From the NCBI GenBank assembly GCA_965651265.1, contig CBFGRV010000066.1, positions 1-15,249 on the forward strand: 15,249 nucleotides of DNA. The letters are read 5' to 3'. Positions 1 to 5,893 of the stretch are shown in pieces. How positions within the stretch are numbered: the stretch's first letter is position 1; every line of letters begins with the position of its first letter. The DNA comes from CBFGRV01 sp965651265 (GTDB taxonomy: Bacteria; Bacteroidota; Rhodothermia; Rhodothermales; VXPQ01). The position numbers and the translations under genes were made by a program. Under the pieces are notes generated by a model. That model saw only the letters and a program-made list of their open reading frames with translations, was not told the DNA's origin and did not search any database.

Positions 1-24
1 AGAGCAATGCCAAGACTCTGCTCC

Positions 25-97
25 GAGCGCCTAAAACACTGTCTCGAGCGCCTAAAACACTGTCTCGAGAGCGTGAAACACTGTCTCGAGCGCCTAA
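25..97. repeat. 21-bp tandem repeat, about 3.4 copies
   Basis: Two identical units (25-45 and 46-66), a diverged third (67-87, differing near its start) and a partial fourth (from 88) follow the pattern GAGCGCCTAAAACACTGTCTC. The unit length is a multiple of three, so one frame reads as a seven-residue repeat (LKHCLER-like). That reading continues into a frame overlapping the better-supported gene at 164 and has no convincing ribosome site, so I treat the array as non-coding. Confidence 0.9.
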
Positions 98-131
98 CTC
101 GGCCCCCTCCGAGCGTTCAGTATCCTGAACG
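98..131. promoter_or_regulatory. two adjacent inverted repeats upstream of the small membrane-anchored gene
   Basis: CTCGG (98-102) pairs with CCGAG (109-113) across a 6-base loop. Directly after it, CGTTCAG (114-120) pairs with CTGAACG (125-131) across the 4-base loop TATC. The second is a perfect 7-bp stem ending 32 bases before the start codon at 164. It could be an operator or an RNA hairpin in the leader. The first might be an end-of-transcript hairpin for a gene to the left, but it has no T-tract. The pairing is seen directly; the function is inference. Confidence 0.45.
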
Positions 132-163
132 GATCGGGCGTCCACCAGATCAGGAGGCCGATC

Positions 164-490
164 ATGACCAAATTGCAGCGATTCGCCGCGGCCGCCTTGT
201 CGATCGTGCTCGTCGTCGCCATCGTACTGGCCTCCTCGAAGCGGTCCTATTACAGCACGCTGACGTGGAACTCGGCGGCGCCGGGTTTTCAGCGCGCGAT
301 CCGGATCGCGGAGGAGGTGGCACAGGCGCCGGATTCTCTGCGGCCGTTTTCGGAGACGACGCGGCACTTCTTCAGCCGCCGGTCGATGGTGGGCGGGCGA
401 ACGCCGTCCTGGGCACGTGGCCTGAAGCCCGTGTCGCTGGACCGGCCCGTCGAGCCGGACAGATTCCGGTTCTATGACCGAGTGTCGTGA
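164..490 (+). CDS. small signal-anchored hypothetical protein
   Basis: Unrecognised 108-residue protein. A strong ribosome site (AGGAGG at 152-157, six bases before the ATG) fixes the start. The N-terminus has two basic residues (K3, R6) followed by a hydrophobic segment at about residues 7-24 (alanine, valine, leucine and isoleucine rich). It should therefore be inserted in the cytoplasmic membrane by an uncleaved anchor or a signal peptide. The rest is soluble, rich in Arg, Ser and Pro, with an amphipathic stretch at about 43-60 and no cysteines or known motif. Third codon positions are overwhelmingly G or C, as in the neighbouring genes, which supports real coding. It stands alone between two repeat-bearing gaps and is not obviously in an operon with trmB, which lies 203 bases downstream. 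A different-frame reading from position 7 overlaps it but lacks a ribosome site. Confidence 0.75.
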   Translation: MTKLQRFAAAALSIVLVVAIVLASSKRSYYSTLTWNSAAPGFQRAIRIAEEVAQAPDSLRPFSETTRHFFSRRSMVGGRTPSWARGLKPVSLDRPVEPDRFRFYDRVS

Positions 491-535
491 ACGAGGCCGT
501 GTCGCAAGCAATCCCCTGACGAGGCAAAAGGAGCG

Positions 536-573
536 GTGTCGAAGTAAAGGTGTTGTGTCGAAGTAGCGGTGTC
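536..573. repeat. 19-bp imperfect direct repeat, two copies
   Basis: GTGTCGAAGTAAAGGTGTT (536-554) is followed directly by GTGTCGAAGTAGCGGTGTC (555-573), matching at 16 of 19 positions. A further GTGTCG overlaps the end of the second copy. It lies in the gap between the small gene and trmB. Apart from this and the 13-bp array at 638-689, I see nothing in 491-693: no clear promoter and no terminator with a T-tract. Confidence 0.55.
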
Positions 574-637
574 GCGACGACGCCAACGGTCAGTGGAGGA
601 ACCGGGGCCGAACCGGGCTGGAAACGCGACGTTTGAC

Positions 638-689
638 GACGCGGATTAAGGACGCGGATTCACGACGCGGATTGACGACGCAGATTCAG
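638..689. repeat. 13-bp tandem repeat, four copies, ending 4 bases before trmB
   Basis: Four exactly adjacent 13-base units (638-650, 651-663, 664-676, 677-689) share GACGCGGATT, with the last three bases variable. The fourth has one change inside the core. The array ends four bases before the trmB ATG at 694, so the whole ribosome-binding region of trmB is made of repeat sequence and contains no Shine-Dalgarno motif. Confidence 0.9.
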
Positions 690-693
690 CTCC

Positions 694-1644
694 ATGGACA
701 TCGTTCTGAGGCCTTCGTCTTTTGCGATTCCATCCTCCTCGCGGGATGTCTTCGGGAGGGAGGCACCGCTTTTCGTGGAGATCGGCGTCGGCAATGGTAG
801 CTTCATCGCGAATCTTGCGCGCGCGCATCCCGAAGTAAACGTGCTTGGCGTCGATCGAGCGCCGCAGTCCATCGCGCGCTCGTACCGGCGCGTTCGTGAT
901 GGAGATGCGGAGAACATCCGGCTCATCAAGGCCGATGCCTTCTTCGTGATCGGGACGCTCCTCGCCCCGGGGGCCGCCCGGCGCGTGTACGTCAACTATC
1001 CGGATCCGTGGCCGCGGCGGAAGCATCGCGAGCGGCGGCTTCTGCGACGGCCGTTCTTCGAGCTGGTCCGGCGGCAATTGGGTGCGGACGGGGACCTCCT
1101 CCTCACCACGGATCACCGGGAGTACTTCGAGTACGCGCTCGCGCAAGCGGAGGGACTCTTTCACATCCACTTTCCGTCACCCCCGGCGGAGATTCTGGAG
1201 ACGAAGTGGGCAAAGAGGGGCGCGCAATATCATCATGCCGTGTTGGAGCCGATCGGCCCGCAGAATGGCCGGGCAGTTGGCGGGGACGACACCAATTTCC
1301 ACATTCAGATCCTGGACGAGATGTATCATGCCGTTCTAGAGGGCGAGCTGCCCGAGCTGCACTCCTTCGAGAAGCAGGTCTTCAAGCATCGCCACGGCAC
1401 GACCGTGGTGCTCGACGCGTATCGGATGCTGGATGGAGATGGAATGGCGTTTCTGGTTCACGTGCAGGAGCGGCATCTCAGCCAGGAAGTCATCATCGAG
1501 GCGAAGGAGGGGAAGCAGGGATACCTCGTGACGCTCAAGCGATTCGGTGAGCCGATGCACACACGCGCCGTGGGGGAATCGGTGCGGCATATCGTGGAAT
1601 GGCTCGAAGCGGCCGGGATGCGCGTCGTCCATCGAAAGTATTAG
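694..1644 (+). CDS. trmB: tRNA (guanine-N7-)-methyltransferase with C-terminal extension
   Basis: Transfers a methyl group from S-adenosylmethionine to N7 of guanosine 46 in the tRNA variable loop; cytoplasmic. The SAM-binding motif EIGVGNGSF is at residues 29-37, the acidic D54 ends the second strand, and the family signature YPDPWPRRKHRERR is at 102-115, followed by TTDHREY (138-144). The TrmB fold ends near residue 190. Typical bacterial TrmB is about 210-240 residues; this one has 316, with roughly 120 extra residues including HFQILDEMYHAVLEGELPE (203-221). Long C-terminal extensions are known in TrmB of thermophiles such as Aquifex, so this is probably a relative of that form rather than a new fusion. 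The ATG start gives a complete N-terminus, but no Shine-Dalgarno sequence precedes it. The gene downstream is another SAM methyltransferase, 155 bases away. Confidence 0.94.
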   Translation: MDIVLRPSSFAIPSSSRDVFGREAPLFVEIGVGNGSFIANLARAHPEVNVLGVDRAPQSIARSYRRVRDGDAENIRLIKADAFFVIGTLLAPGAARRVYVNYPDPWPRRKHRERRLLRRPFFELVRRQLGADGDLLLTTDHREYFEYALAQAEGLFHIHFPSPPAEILETKWAKRGAQYHHAVLEPIGPQNGRAVGGDDTNFHIQILDEMYHAVLEGELPELHSFEKQVFKHRHGTTVVLDAYRMLDGDGMAFLVHVQERHLSQEVIIEAKEGKQGYLVTLKRFGEPMHTRAVGESVRHIVEWLEAAGMRVVHRKY

Positions 1645-1664
1645 GCGCAGCGATGGGAGTTGGC

Positions 1665-1784
1665 GCACCAGGGCACATTGAGGCACCAGGTTCAATGAGA
1701 GTACCAGGTTCAATGAAAGTAGCAGGCTCAACGAAAGTACCAGGTTCAACGAAAGTACCAGCTTCAGCGAGAGTACCAGGCTAA
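1665..1784. repeat. 18-bp tandem repeat, about 6.7 copies
   Basis: Units of the type GTACCAGGTTCAACGAAA run 1683-1700, 1701-1718, 1719-1736, 1737-1754 and 1755-1772. A degenerate copy precedes them (1665-1682) and a partial one follows (1773-1784). They differ by one to five bases. The array fills nearly the whole gap between trmB (stop at 1644) and the methyltransferase start at 1800. The unit is a multiple of three and free of stops in some frames, so it gives a six-residue repeat (VPGSTK-like) on the plus strand and a Leu/Asn/Ser/Val-rich one on the minus strand. Neither has a ribosome site. Confidence 0.93.
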
Positions 1785-1799
1785 GTCAGCACCACTCCT

Positions 1800-2459
1800 A
1801 TGTCCAACCGAAGCATCGGCCTGTCGGACCCGCTATACGACTACGTCCTCCGATACGGACTCCGTGAGCCCGATGTGCTGCGGAGCCTCCGGGAGGAGAC
1901 GGCCGCGCATCCGGAATCACAGATGCAGATTGCGCCGGAGCAGGGCCAGTTCATGGCGCTTCTCGTGCGGATGCTTGGCGCGCGCGACCTGCTGGAGATT
2001 GGCGTATTCACGGGATACAGCTCTACGGCGATGGCGCTGGCCATGCCGTCCGATGGACGGCTCTTGGCGCTCGACCAGAGCGAGGAGTACACGTCGGTGG
2101 CGCGGCGCTACTGGCGGGAGGCCGGTGTCGCGGAACGCATCGAGTTGCGCATCGGGCCTGCGGCGGAGTCGCTCGCTCGACTGATCGAGGAGGGTGCACG
2201 CTTCGACTTCGTCTTCATCGATGCCGACAAGGAAGGCTACGACGGCTACTACGAGGCCGCGCTTGATCTACTCCGGCCGGGTGGTGTGATGGCGCTCGAC
2301 AACATGTTTCGCGGAGGGCGCGTGGCGGATCCCGAGGTCAATGATCCGGGAACGGTGGCGATTCGTGCGATGAACAAGAAGATTCGGGACGATGAGCGGG
2401 TCGATTTTTCGCTCGTCCCCATCGCTGACGGCGTGACGCTGGTCCGAAAACGCCCCTAG
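1800..2459 (+). CDS. class I SAM-dependent O-methyltransferase (caffeoyl-CoA OMT-like family)
   Basis: A 219-residue member of the metal-dependent O-methyltransferase family 3 (caffeoyl-CoA/catechol OMT type). It is predicted to methylate a hydroxyl, often catecholic, of a small molecule using S-adenosylmethionine. SAM motif LLEIGVFTGYSS is at residues 64-75. The acidic ribose contact falls in LALDQS (89-94). FVFIDADKEGYDGYY (137-151) supplies the first metal ligand (D141), and ALDNMFRGG (165-173) supplies the D-N pair (D167, N168). Length is normal for the family (about 215-225). The ATG is preceded by repeat-derived sequence without a Shine-Dalgarno motif. It may be cotranscribed with trmB, but the 155-base repeat-filled gap argues for caution. 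The natural substrate cannot be told from sequence; bacterial homologues are often annotated only as putative OMT. Confidence 0.92.
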   Translation: MSNRSIGLSDPLYDYVLRYGLREPDVLRSLREETAAHPESQMQIAPEQGQFMALLVRMLGARDLLEIGVFTGYSSTAMALAMPSDGRLLALDQSEEYTSVARRYWREAGVAERIELRIGPAAESLARLIEEGARFDFVFIDADKEGYDGYYEAALDLLRPGGVMALDNMFRGGRVADPEVNDPGTVAIRAMNKKIRDDERVDFSLVPIADGVTLVRKRP

Positions 2460-2469
2460 GCCGGGGTAG

Positions 2470-2485
2470 CACCAGGGCTCTGGTG
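2470..2485. terminator. hairpin between convergent genes (possible terminator)
   Basis: CACCAG (2470-2475) pairs perfectly with CTGGTG (2480-2485) across the tetraloop GGCT. It starts ten bases after the methyltransferase stop codon, in the 78-base gap before the convergent accC ends. No T-tract follows on either strand, so intrinsic termination is uncertain. A GC-only palindrome (GCCCGGGC) follows closely. Confidence 0.4.
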
Positions 2486-2537
2486 ACGCCCGGGCAGGCG
2501 TGGCGAGACACGAATTGCGGGAAGTCGAACCGGAGCC

Positions 2538-4046
2538 CTAGCGCAGCTCGCGGCGCGAATGCCAGCGGGTCGCGTCCGTTGCCGTCGACGCAGGAGGTGA
2601 CGACTGCCTCCGCGAGTGGACGAGCGCAGCGGCGAGCGCCGCGGCAACATCGGATCCGTCGTTCATATGGTCGGGCGCCGGAGAATTCGATTCCGGCGTG
2701 AAGTGCCGATCCACGAAATGTGTCGAGTAGGCGCCCGCACGAAATTGAGCGTGATCCATCACGAAGCGGCAGAAGGGGAGGGTCGTGCGCACGCCCGCGA
2801 TCTCGTATTCGGTGAGCGCGCGGCGCATCCGGTCGATGGCCTCCTCTCGCGTGCGGCCCCACGTCGTCAGCTTGGAGACGAGGGGATCGTAGTGGATCTC
2901 GATGCGGCTGCCCTCATCCACGCCACTGTCCACCCGCACACCGAAGCCGGAAGGCGGGGCGTGCCGTACGATCATGCCGGGATCCGGCATAAATCGGTTC
3001 GCCGGGTCTTCCGCGTAGATGCGGCACTCGATGGCGTGGCCGCGGATCGCGACGTCATCCTGCCGAAAACGTAGCCCGCCGCCGGCTGCGATGTGGATCT
3101 GCTCGGCGACGAGGTCGATGCCGGTGATCCACTCCGTCACGGGATGCTCGACCTGCAGGCGGGTGTTCATCTCCATGAAGTAGAAGTTGCCGCCGGCATC
3201 GTAGAGGAACTCGACCGTGCCTGCGTTCACGTAGCCACAGGCGCGCGCCGCCTCCACGGCTGCGTGGCCCATCTCGCGGCGCTTCGATTCGGTGAGCACG
3301 GATGACGGCGCCTCCTCGACGACCTTCTGATGGCGGCGCTGGATGGAGCATTCGCGCTCGAACAGGTGGATGACGTCGCGCCGGGCGTCGGCGAGAATCT
3401 GAAACTCGATATGTCGCGGTTCGGTGATGTACTTCTCGAGAAAAACGCGGTCGTCACCGAAAGCGGAACGGGCCTCGCTGCGGGCCATGTCGAAGGCGCT
3501 CCGGAAATCCTCGGCGCGCTCTACAATGCGCATTCCCTTCCCACCACCTCCGGCGGCGGCCTTGACCAGAACGGGGAAGCCGATCTCCTCGGCCACCGCG
3601 AGGCCATGTTGTGCGTCGGCGACGGGATCCGTGGTGCCGGGTGCCATCGGCACGCCCGCGGCGGCCATGAGCCGCTTCGCGCCCAGCTTGTCGCCCATGG
3701 CTCGGATGGCCTCCGGAGGTGGGCCGATGAAGATCACGCCCGCGTCGCCGCAGGCCGAGGCGAAGTCCGCGTTCTCCGAAAGGAACCCGTACCCGGGGTG
3801 GATGGCATCGGCGCCCGTATACGTGGCCACATCGATGATTCTGGCGCCATCCAGATACGACTGGCGCGACGGAGCGGGGCCGATCGCGTAGGCTTCGTCG
3901 GCCATCCGCACATGCGGCGAACGGCGATCGGGCTCGCTGTACACGGCCACCGTCCGGATGCCGAGCTCACGGCACGAGCGGATGATCCGAACGGCAATCT
4001 CGCCTCGGTTCGCGATCAGAATCTTCTGGATGCTCCCGGTACTCAT
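2538..4046 (-). CDS. accC: biotin carboxylase subunit of an acyl-CoA carboxylase
   Basis: ATP-dependent carboxylation of the biotin carried on BCCP, the first half-reaction of acetyl- or propionyl-CoA carboxylase. N-terminal KILIANRGEIAVRI (8-21) opens the biotin carboxylase N-domain. The ATP-grasp glycine loop AAAGGGGKGM is at 163-172, the RRHQKVVEEAP substrate region at 237-247, and the catalytic EMNTRLQVEHPVTE at 292-305. The C-domain ends near residue 448. The enzyme is normally about 445-450 residues; here 502, with a low-complexity Ala/Ser/Arg tail from about 452 that has no biotinyl (MKM) motif. I chose the ATG at 4046 because GAGGGG lies eight bases upstream; a GTG at 4067 would add seven residues. 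No BCCP or carboxyltransferase gene is adjacent, so partners must be encoded elsewhere. It could serve acetyl-, propionyl- or another acyl-CoA carboxylase. Confidence 0.93.
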   Translation of the reverse strand: MSTGSIQKILIANRGEIAVRIIRSCRELGIRTVAVYSEPDRRSPHVRMADEAYAIGPAPSRQSYLDGARIIDVATYTGADAIHPGYGFLSENADFASACGDAGVIFIGPPPEAIRAMGDKLGAKRLMAAAGVPMAPGTTDPVADAQHGLAVAEEIGFPVLVKAAAGGGGKGMRIVERAEDFRSAFDMARSEARSAFGDDRVFLEKYITEPRHIEFQILADARRDVIHLFERECSIQRRHQKVVEEAPSSVLTESKRREMGHAAVEAARACGYVNAGTVEFLYDAGGNFYFMEMNTRLQVEHPVTEWITGIDLVAEQIHIAAGGGLRFRQDDVAIRGHAIECRIYAEDPANRFMPDPGMIVRHAPPSGFGVRVDSGVDEGSRIEIHYDPLVSKLTTWGRTREEAIDRMRRALTEYEIAGVRTTLPFCRFVMDHAQFRAGAYSTHFVDRHFTPESNSPAPDHMNDGSDVAAALAAALVHSRRQSSPPASTATDATRWHSRRELR

Positions 4047-4065
4047 GGTGTGCCCCTCAACGCGC

Positions 4066-4096
4066 ACGGCCCGCTTTTTCGGTGCGGACGGGCCGT
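4066..4096 (-). promoter_or_regulatory. leader stem-loop upstream of accC
   Basis: ACGGCCCG (4066-4073) and CGGGCCGT (4089-4096) are a perfect 8-bp inverted repeat with a 15-base spacer. On the accC strand the stem ends about 20 bases before the ATG and just before the GAGGGG ribosome site. It could be a leader hairpin affecting translation or a repressor site. An alternative pairing, CCGC with GCGG inside the loop, competes with the outer stem. No known riboswitch class is recognisable. Confidence 0.4.
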
Positions 4097-4136
4097 TGCC
4101 GGCGGTTTCTTTGCCAAATTTGCAGATCCGGCCTCA

Positions 4137-4164
4137 TTGGCACGGTCTCTGTGCCTTGTAAAAT
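4137..4164 (+). promoter_or_regulatory. sigma70-type promoter for the DnaJ-like gene, with embedded dyad
   Basis: TTGGCA (4137-4142) and TAAAAT (4159-4164) are 16 bases apart, a fair match to a housekeeping promoter reading right. Transcription would start near 4171. Lying within the -35 box and spacer is the dyad GGCAC (4139-4143) / GTGCC (4151-4155) with a 7-base centre. That is a plausible operator position. It is not the CIRCE heat-shock element, whose arms and spacing differ. Box matches are seen; activity is inferred. Confidence 0.5.
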
Positions 4165-4171
4165 CGGCCGC

Positions 4172-4191
4172 CGCGGACCTTGCCGTCCGCG
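4172..4191 (+). promoter_or_regulatory. perfect hairpin at the predicted transcript 5' end
   Basis: CGCGGAC (4172-4178) pairs with GTCCGCG (4185-4191) across a 6-base loop. It begins at or next to the predicted transcription start and about 40 bases before the DnaJ-like start codon. A stable 5' stem could protect the message or bind a regulator. I see no complement to the start region, so a thermometer-type RNA is not supported. Confidence 0.45.
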
Positions 4192-4230
4192 ATAAAGTTG
4201 TTAATGCGTAGATGATGAAGATGGAATTGT

Positions 4231-5145
4231 ATGCCGGCCGTCAAGGATTACTATAAGATACTGGGGATCAGCGAAAGCGCGAGCGCCGACGAGATCAAGA
4301 AGGCGTATCGTCGGCTTGCGAGGGAGCATCATCCCGACAAGAATCCGGATTCTCCGGGTGCGGAGGAGAAGTTCAAGGAGATCCAGGAGGCTTACTCCGT
4401 GTTGTCGGATGACGCGAAGCGGCGCGAATATGACGAGCGCCGCCGCAGTCCGTTCGGGGCGTTCGGGGATGGATTCGGACGGGGTGGTTTCGACCCGGGC
4501 AGCTCGCAACACGTGAACATCGAGTTCGGCGAGGCACCGTTCGAGGACATCGGAGGATTCGGGGATATTTTCAGCCGGTTTTTCGGGGGCGAGACACGCC
4601 GGAGCGAACCGTTCGGCGGCCGTGCGCGGGCGGCGCGCGGGCGCGACGTGGAAACGACGCTGCAGTTGAGCTTTCAGGAGGCGCTCGAGGGAGGCAAGCG
4701 CGAGATCGCGCTGCCCGACGGCTCGAGGGTACGCATCGACATCCCGAAAGGGGTGCGCTCGGGGTTCAAGATCCGCCTGCGGGGACGCGGGCAGCCGGGT
4801 CCTACCGGCACGCGCGGCGATCTCTACGTCACCTTCCAGGTGCTCGATCACCCGCGGTTCAGGCGCGAAGGCGATGATCTCTACACCCGCGTGAAGGTCG
4901 ACGCCTTCGACGCGATGTTCGGCACACGAAAGAGCGTTCGAACGCCGTACGGCAAGCAGATCAAGGTGACCATTCCGGAGGGGACGCAGCCGGGCGACCG
5001 GCTTCGCCTACGAGGACTCGGCGTCGAGACCGACAAGGGGCGCGGCGACCTGTTCGTAGAGGTGGACGTGACCATCCCGAAGGACCTGAGCGAGGAGCAG
5101 AAGGAGACGCTACGCAAGGCGGCCGAAAAGGCCGGGCTGCTCTAG
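4231..5145 (+). CDS. DnaJ/CbpA-type J-domain co-chaperone (no zinc finger)
   Basis: Co-chaperone that delivers substrate to DnaK (Hsp70) and stimulates its ATPase; cytoplasmic or nucleoid-associated. The J domain at residues 5-68 holds the essential HPD at 34-36 and the helix IV region KRREYDERR (63-71). A Gly/Phe-rich linker runs about 74-125 (GAFGDGFGRGGF). The C-terminal substrate-binding beta domains span about 138-300, with GRDVETTLQLSFQEALEGG (137-155) and IPKGVRSGFKIRLRGRG. There are no CxxCxGxG repeats, so this is a type II J protein (CbpA-like, about 300 residues) rather than canonical DnaJ (about 370). No dnaK or grpE is nearby. Start at ATG 4231 puts the J domain at the N-terminus; the ribosome site is weak (GGAA). 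The gene has its own predicted promoter and is divergent from accC. A stress-response role is likely, but no heat-shock sigma or CIRCE site is visible. Confidence 0.92.
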   Translation: MPAVKDYYKILGISESASADEIKKAYRRLAREHHPDKNPDSPGAEEKFKEIQEAYSVLSDDAKRREYDERRRSPFGAFGDGFGRGGFDPGSSQHVNIEFGEAPFEDIGGFGDIFSRFFGGETRRSEPFGGRARAARGRDVETTLQLSFQEALEGGKREIALPDGSRVRIDIPKGVRSGFKIRLRGRGQPGPTGTRGDLYVTFQVLDHPRFRREGDDLYTRVKVDAFDAMFGTRKSVRTPYGKQIKVTIPEGTQPGDRLRLRGLGVETDKGRGDLFVEVDVTIPKDLSEEQKETLRKAAEKAGLL

Positions 5146-5181
5146 AGACGATTCAGCCTATCTGTCAAACCGTCTATCAGA

Positions 5182-5284
5182 ATGCCGGCCCGAATAGCCG
5201 CGAGATGCCGGCCCCCGAATAGCCGCGAGATGCCGGCCCCCGAATAGCCGCGAGCTGCCGGCCCAGATAGTCGCGATCCGGCCC
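5182..5284. repeat. 25-bp tandem repeat, about four copies
   Basis: Units of the form ATGCCGGCCCCCGAATAGCCGCGAG: a 23-base variant at 5182-5204 (lacking two C), two identical 25-base copies at 5205-5229 and 5230-5254, a diverged copy from 5255, and a trailing GCCGGCCC-like partial. The array runs to within three bases of the ruvA stop codon, in the gap where the DnaJ-like gene and ruvA converge. No separate terminator is visible there. Confidence 0.92.
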
Positions 5285-5287
5285 ATC

Positions 5288-5887
5288 CTACTGCTCGCGC
5301 AGGACGAGGCGGATCATCTCCTCCGCGGCATCCACGTCCGGATGGTTTCTTAGCACCTTTTGCAGGCTTTTCTCGGCGGCGGCGCGGCTGAATCCCAGGG
5401 ACTCCAGGGCGGCCAGCGCGTCGTTGCGCGCCGATGAGGCCGCTCGCGCGCCGGAGGAAGGCACCTCTACTCCAGCCGGTTCCATGTCGGTGAACCGGTC
5501 CCGTAGCTCGACGATCAGGCGCTCGGCCGTCTTCCGCCCGACACCGGGGATGGTGGTCAGGACGGCGGCATCGCCGTTGACGACATGCGCGCGGAGGTCA
5601 TCCGGCTTCATCGACGACAGCGCGGCGAGGGCCAGCTTCGGACCGATCCCGGATACCCCCAGCATCACCTCGAAGACCCGCTTCTCCTCGCGCGAGCCGA
5701 AGCCGAAGAGCAGCATGGCATCCTCACGGACGTGGTGGTACGCGAACAGCCGAACGGGCCGGCCGACCTCGGGCAGCTCCTCGAACGTGGACGTGGGGAT
5801 GTGGAGCAGGTATCCGATTCCCTGAACGTCGACGACGACTTGAGTGGGGCGCTTCTCGACGAGCTCTCCGGAGATGTAGGCGTACAC
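5288..5887 (-). CDS. ruvA: Holliday junction branch migration protein RuvA
   Basis: Binds four-way DNA junctions and loads the RuvB helicase for branch migration during recombination and repair. The N-terminal OB-fold domain (about 1-63) begins MYAYISGELVEK and includes GIGYLLHIP (23-31). Two helix-hairpin-helix motifs follow: GVSGIGPKLAL (77-87) and IPGVGRKTAERL (113-124). The acidic region is around 62-72. The C-terminal RuvB-binding domain (about 150-199) ends VDAAEEMIRLVLREQ. At 199 residues the length is normal. The start is GTG at 5887, six bases after the nadE stop codon and without its own Shine-Dalgarno sequence, so translation is probably coupled to nadE. ruvB and ruvC are not adjacent, unlike the ruvCAB arrangement of many bacteria. 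Confidence 0.97.
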   Translation of the reverse strand: MYAYISGELVEKRPTQVVVDVQGIGYLLHIPTSTFEELPEVGRPVRLFAYHHVREDAMLLFGFGSREEKRVFEVMLGVSGIGPKLALAALSSMKPDDLRAHVVNGDAAVLTTIPGVGRKTAERLIVELRDRFTDMEPAGVEVPSSGARAASSARNDALAALESLGFSRAAAEKSLQKVLRNHPDVDAAEEMIRLVLREQ

Positions 5888-5893
5888 GTCGGG

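Noticed and set aside
25..97. CRISPR array
   Set aside because: The 21-bp units are directly adjacent with no unique spacers; the same holds for the 18-bp and 25-bp arrays, and no cas genes are present.
7..477. Plus-strand frame starting with a heptad (LKHCLER) repeat
   Set aside because: It overlaps the gene at 164, which has a strong ribosome site and better coding bias; the heptad is a by-product of the 21-bp repeat.
4138..4155. Sigma-54 promoter (TTGGCACG) upstream of the DnaJ-like gene
   Set aside because: The -24-like TGGCACG is present, but TTGC is missing at the required -12 distance; a sigma70 reading fits better.
3330..4211. 293-codon plus-strand frame opposite accC
   Set aside because: Antisense shadow of accC with no motifs.
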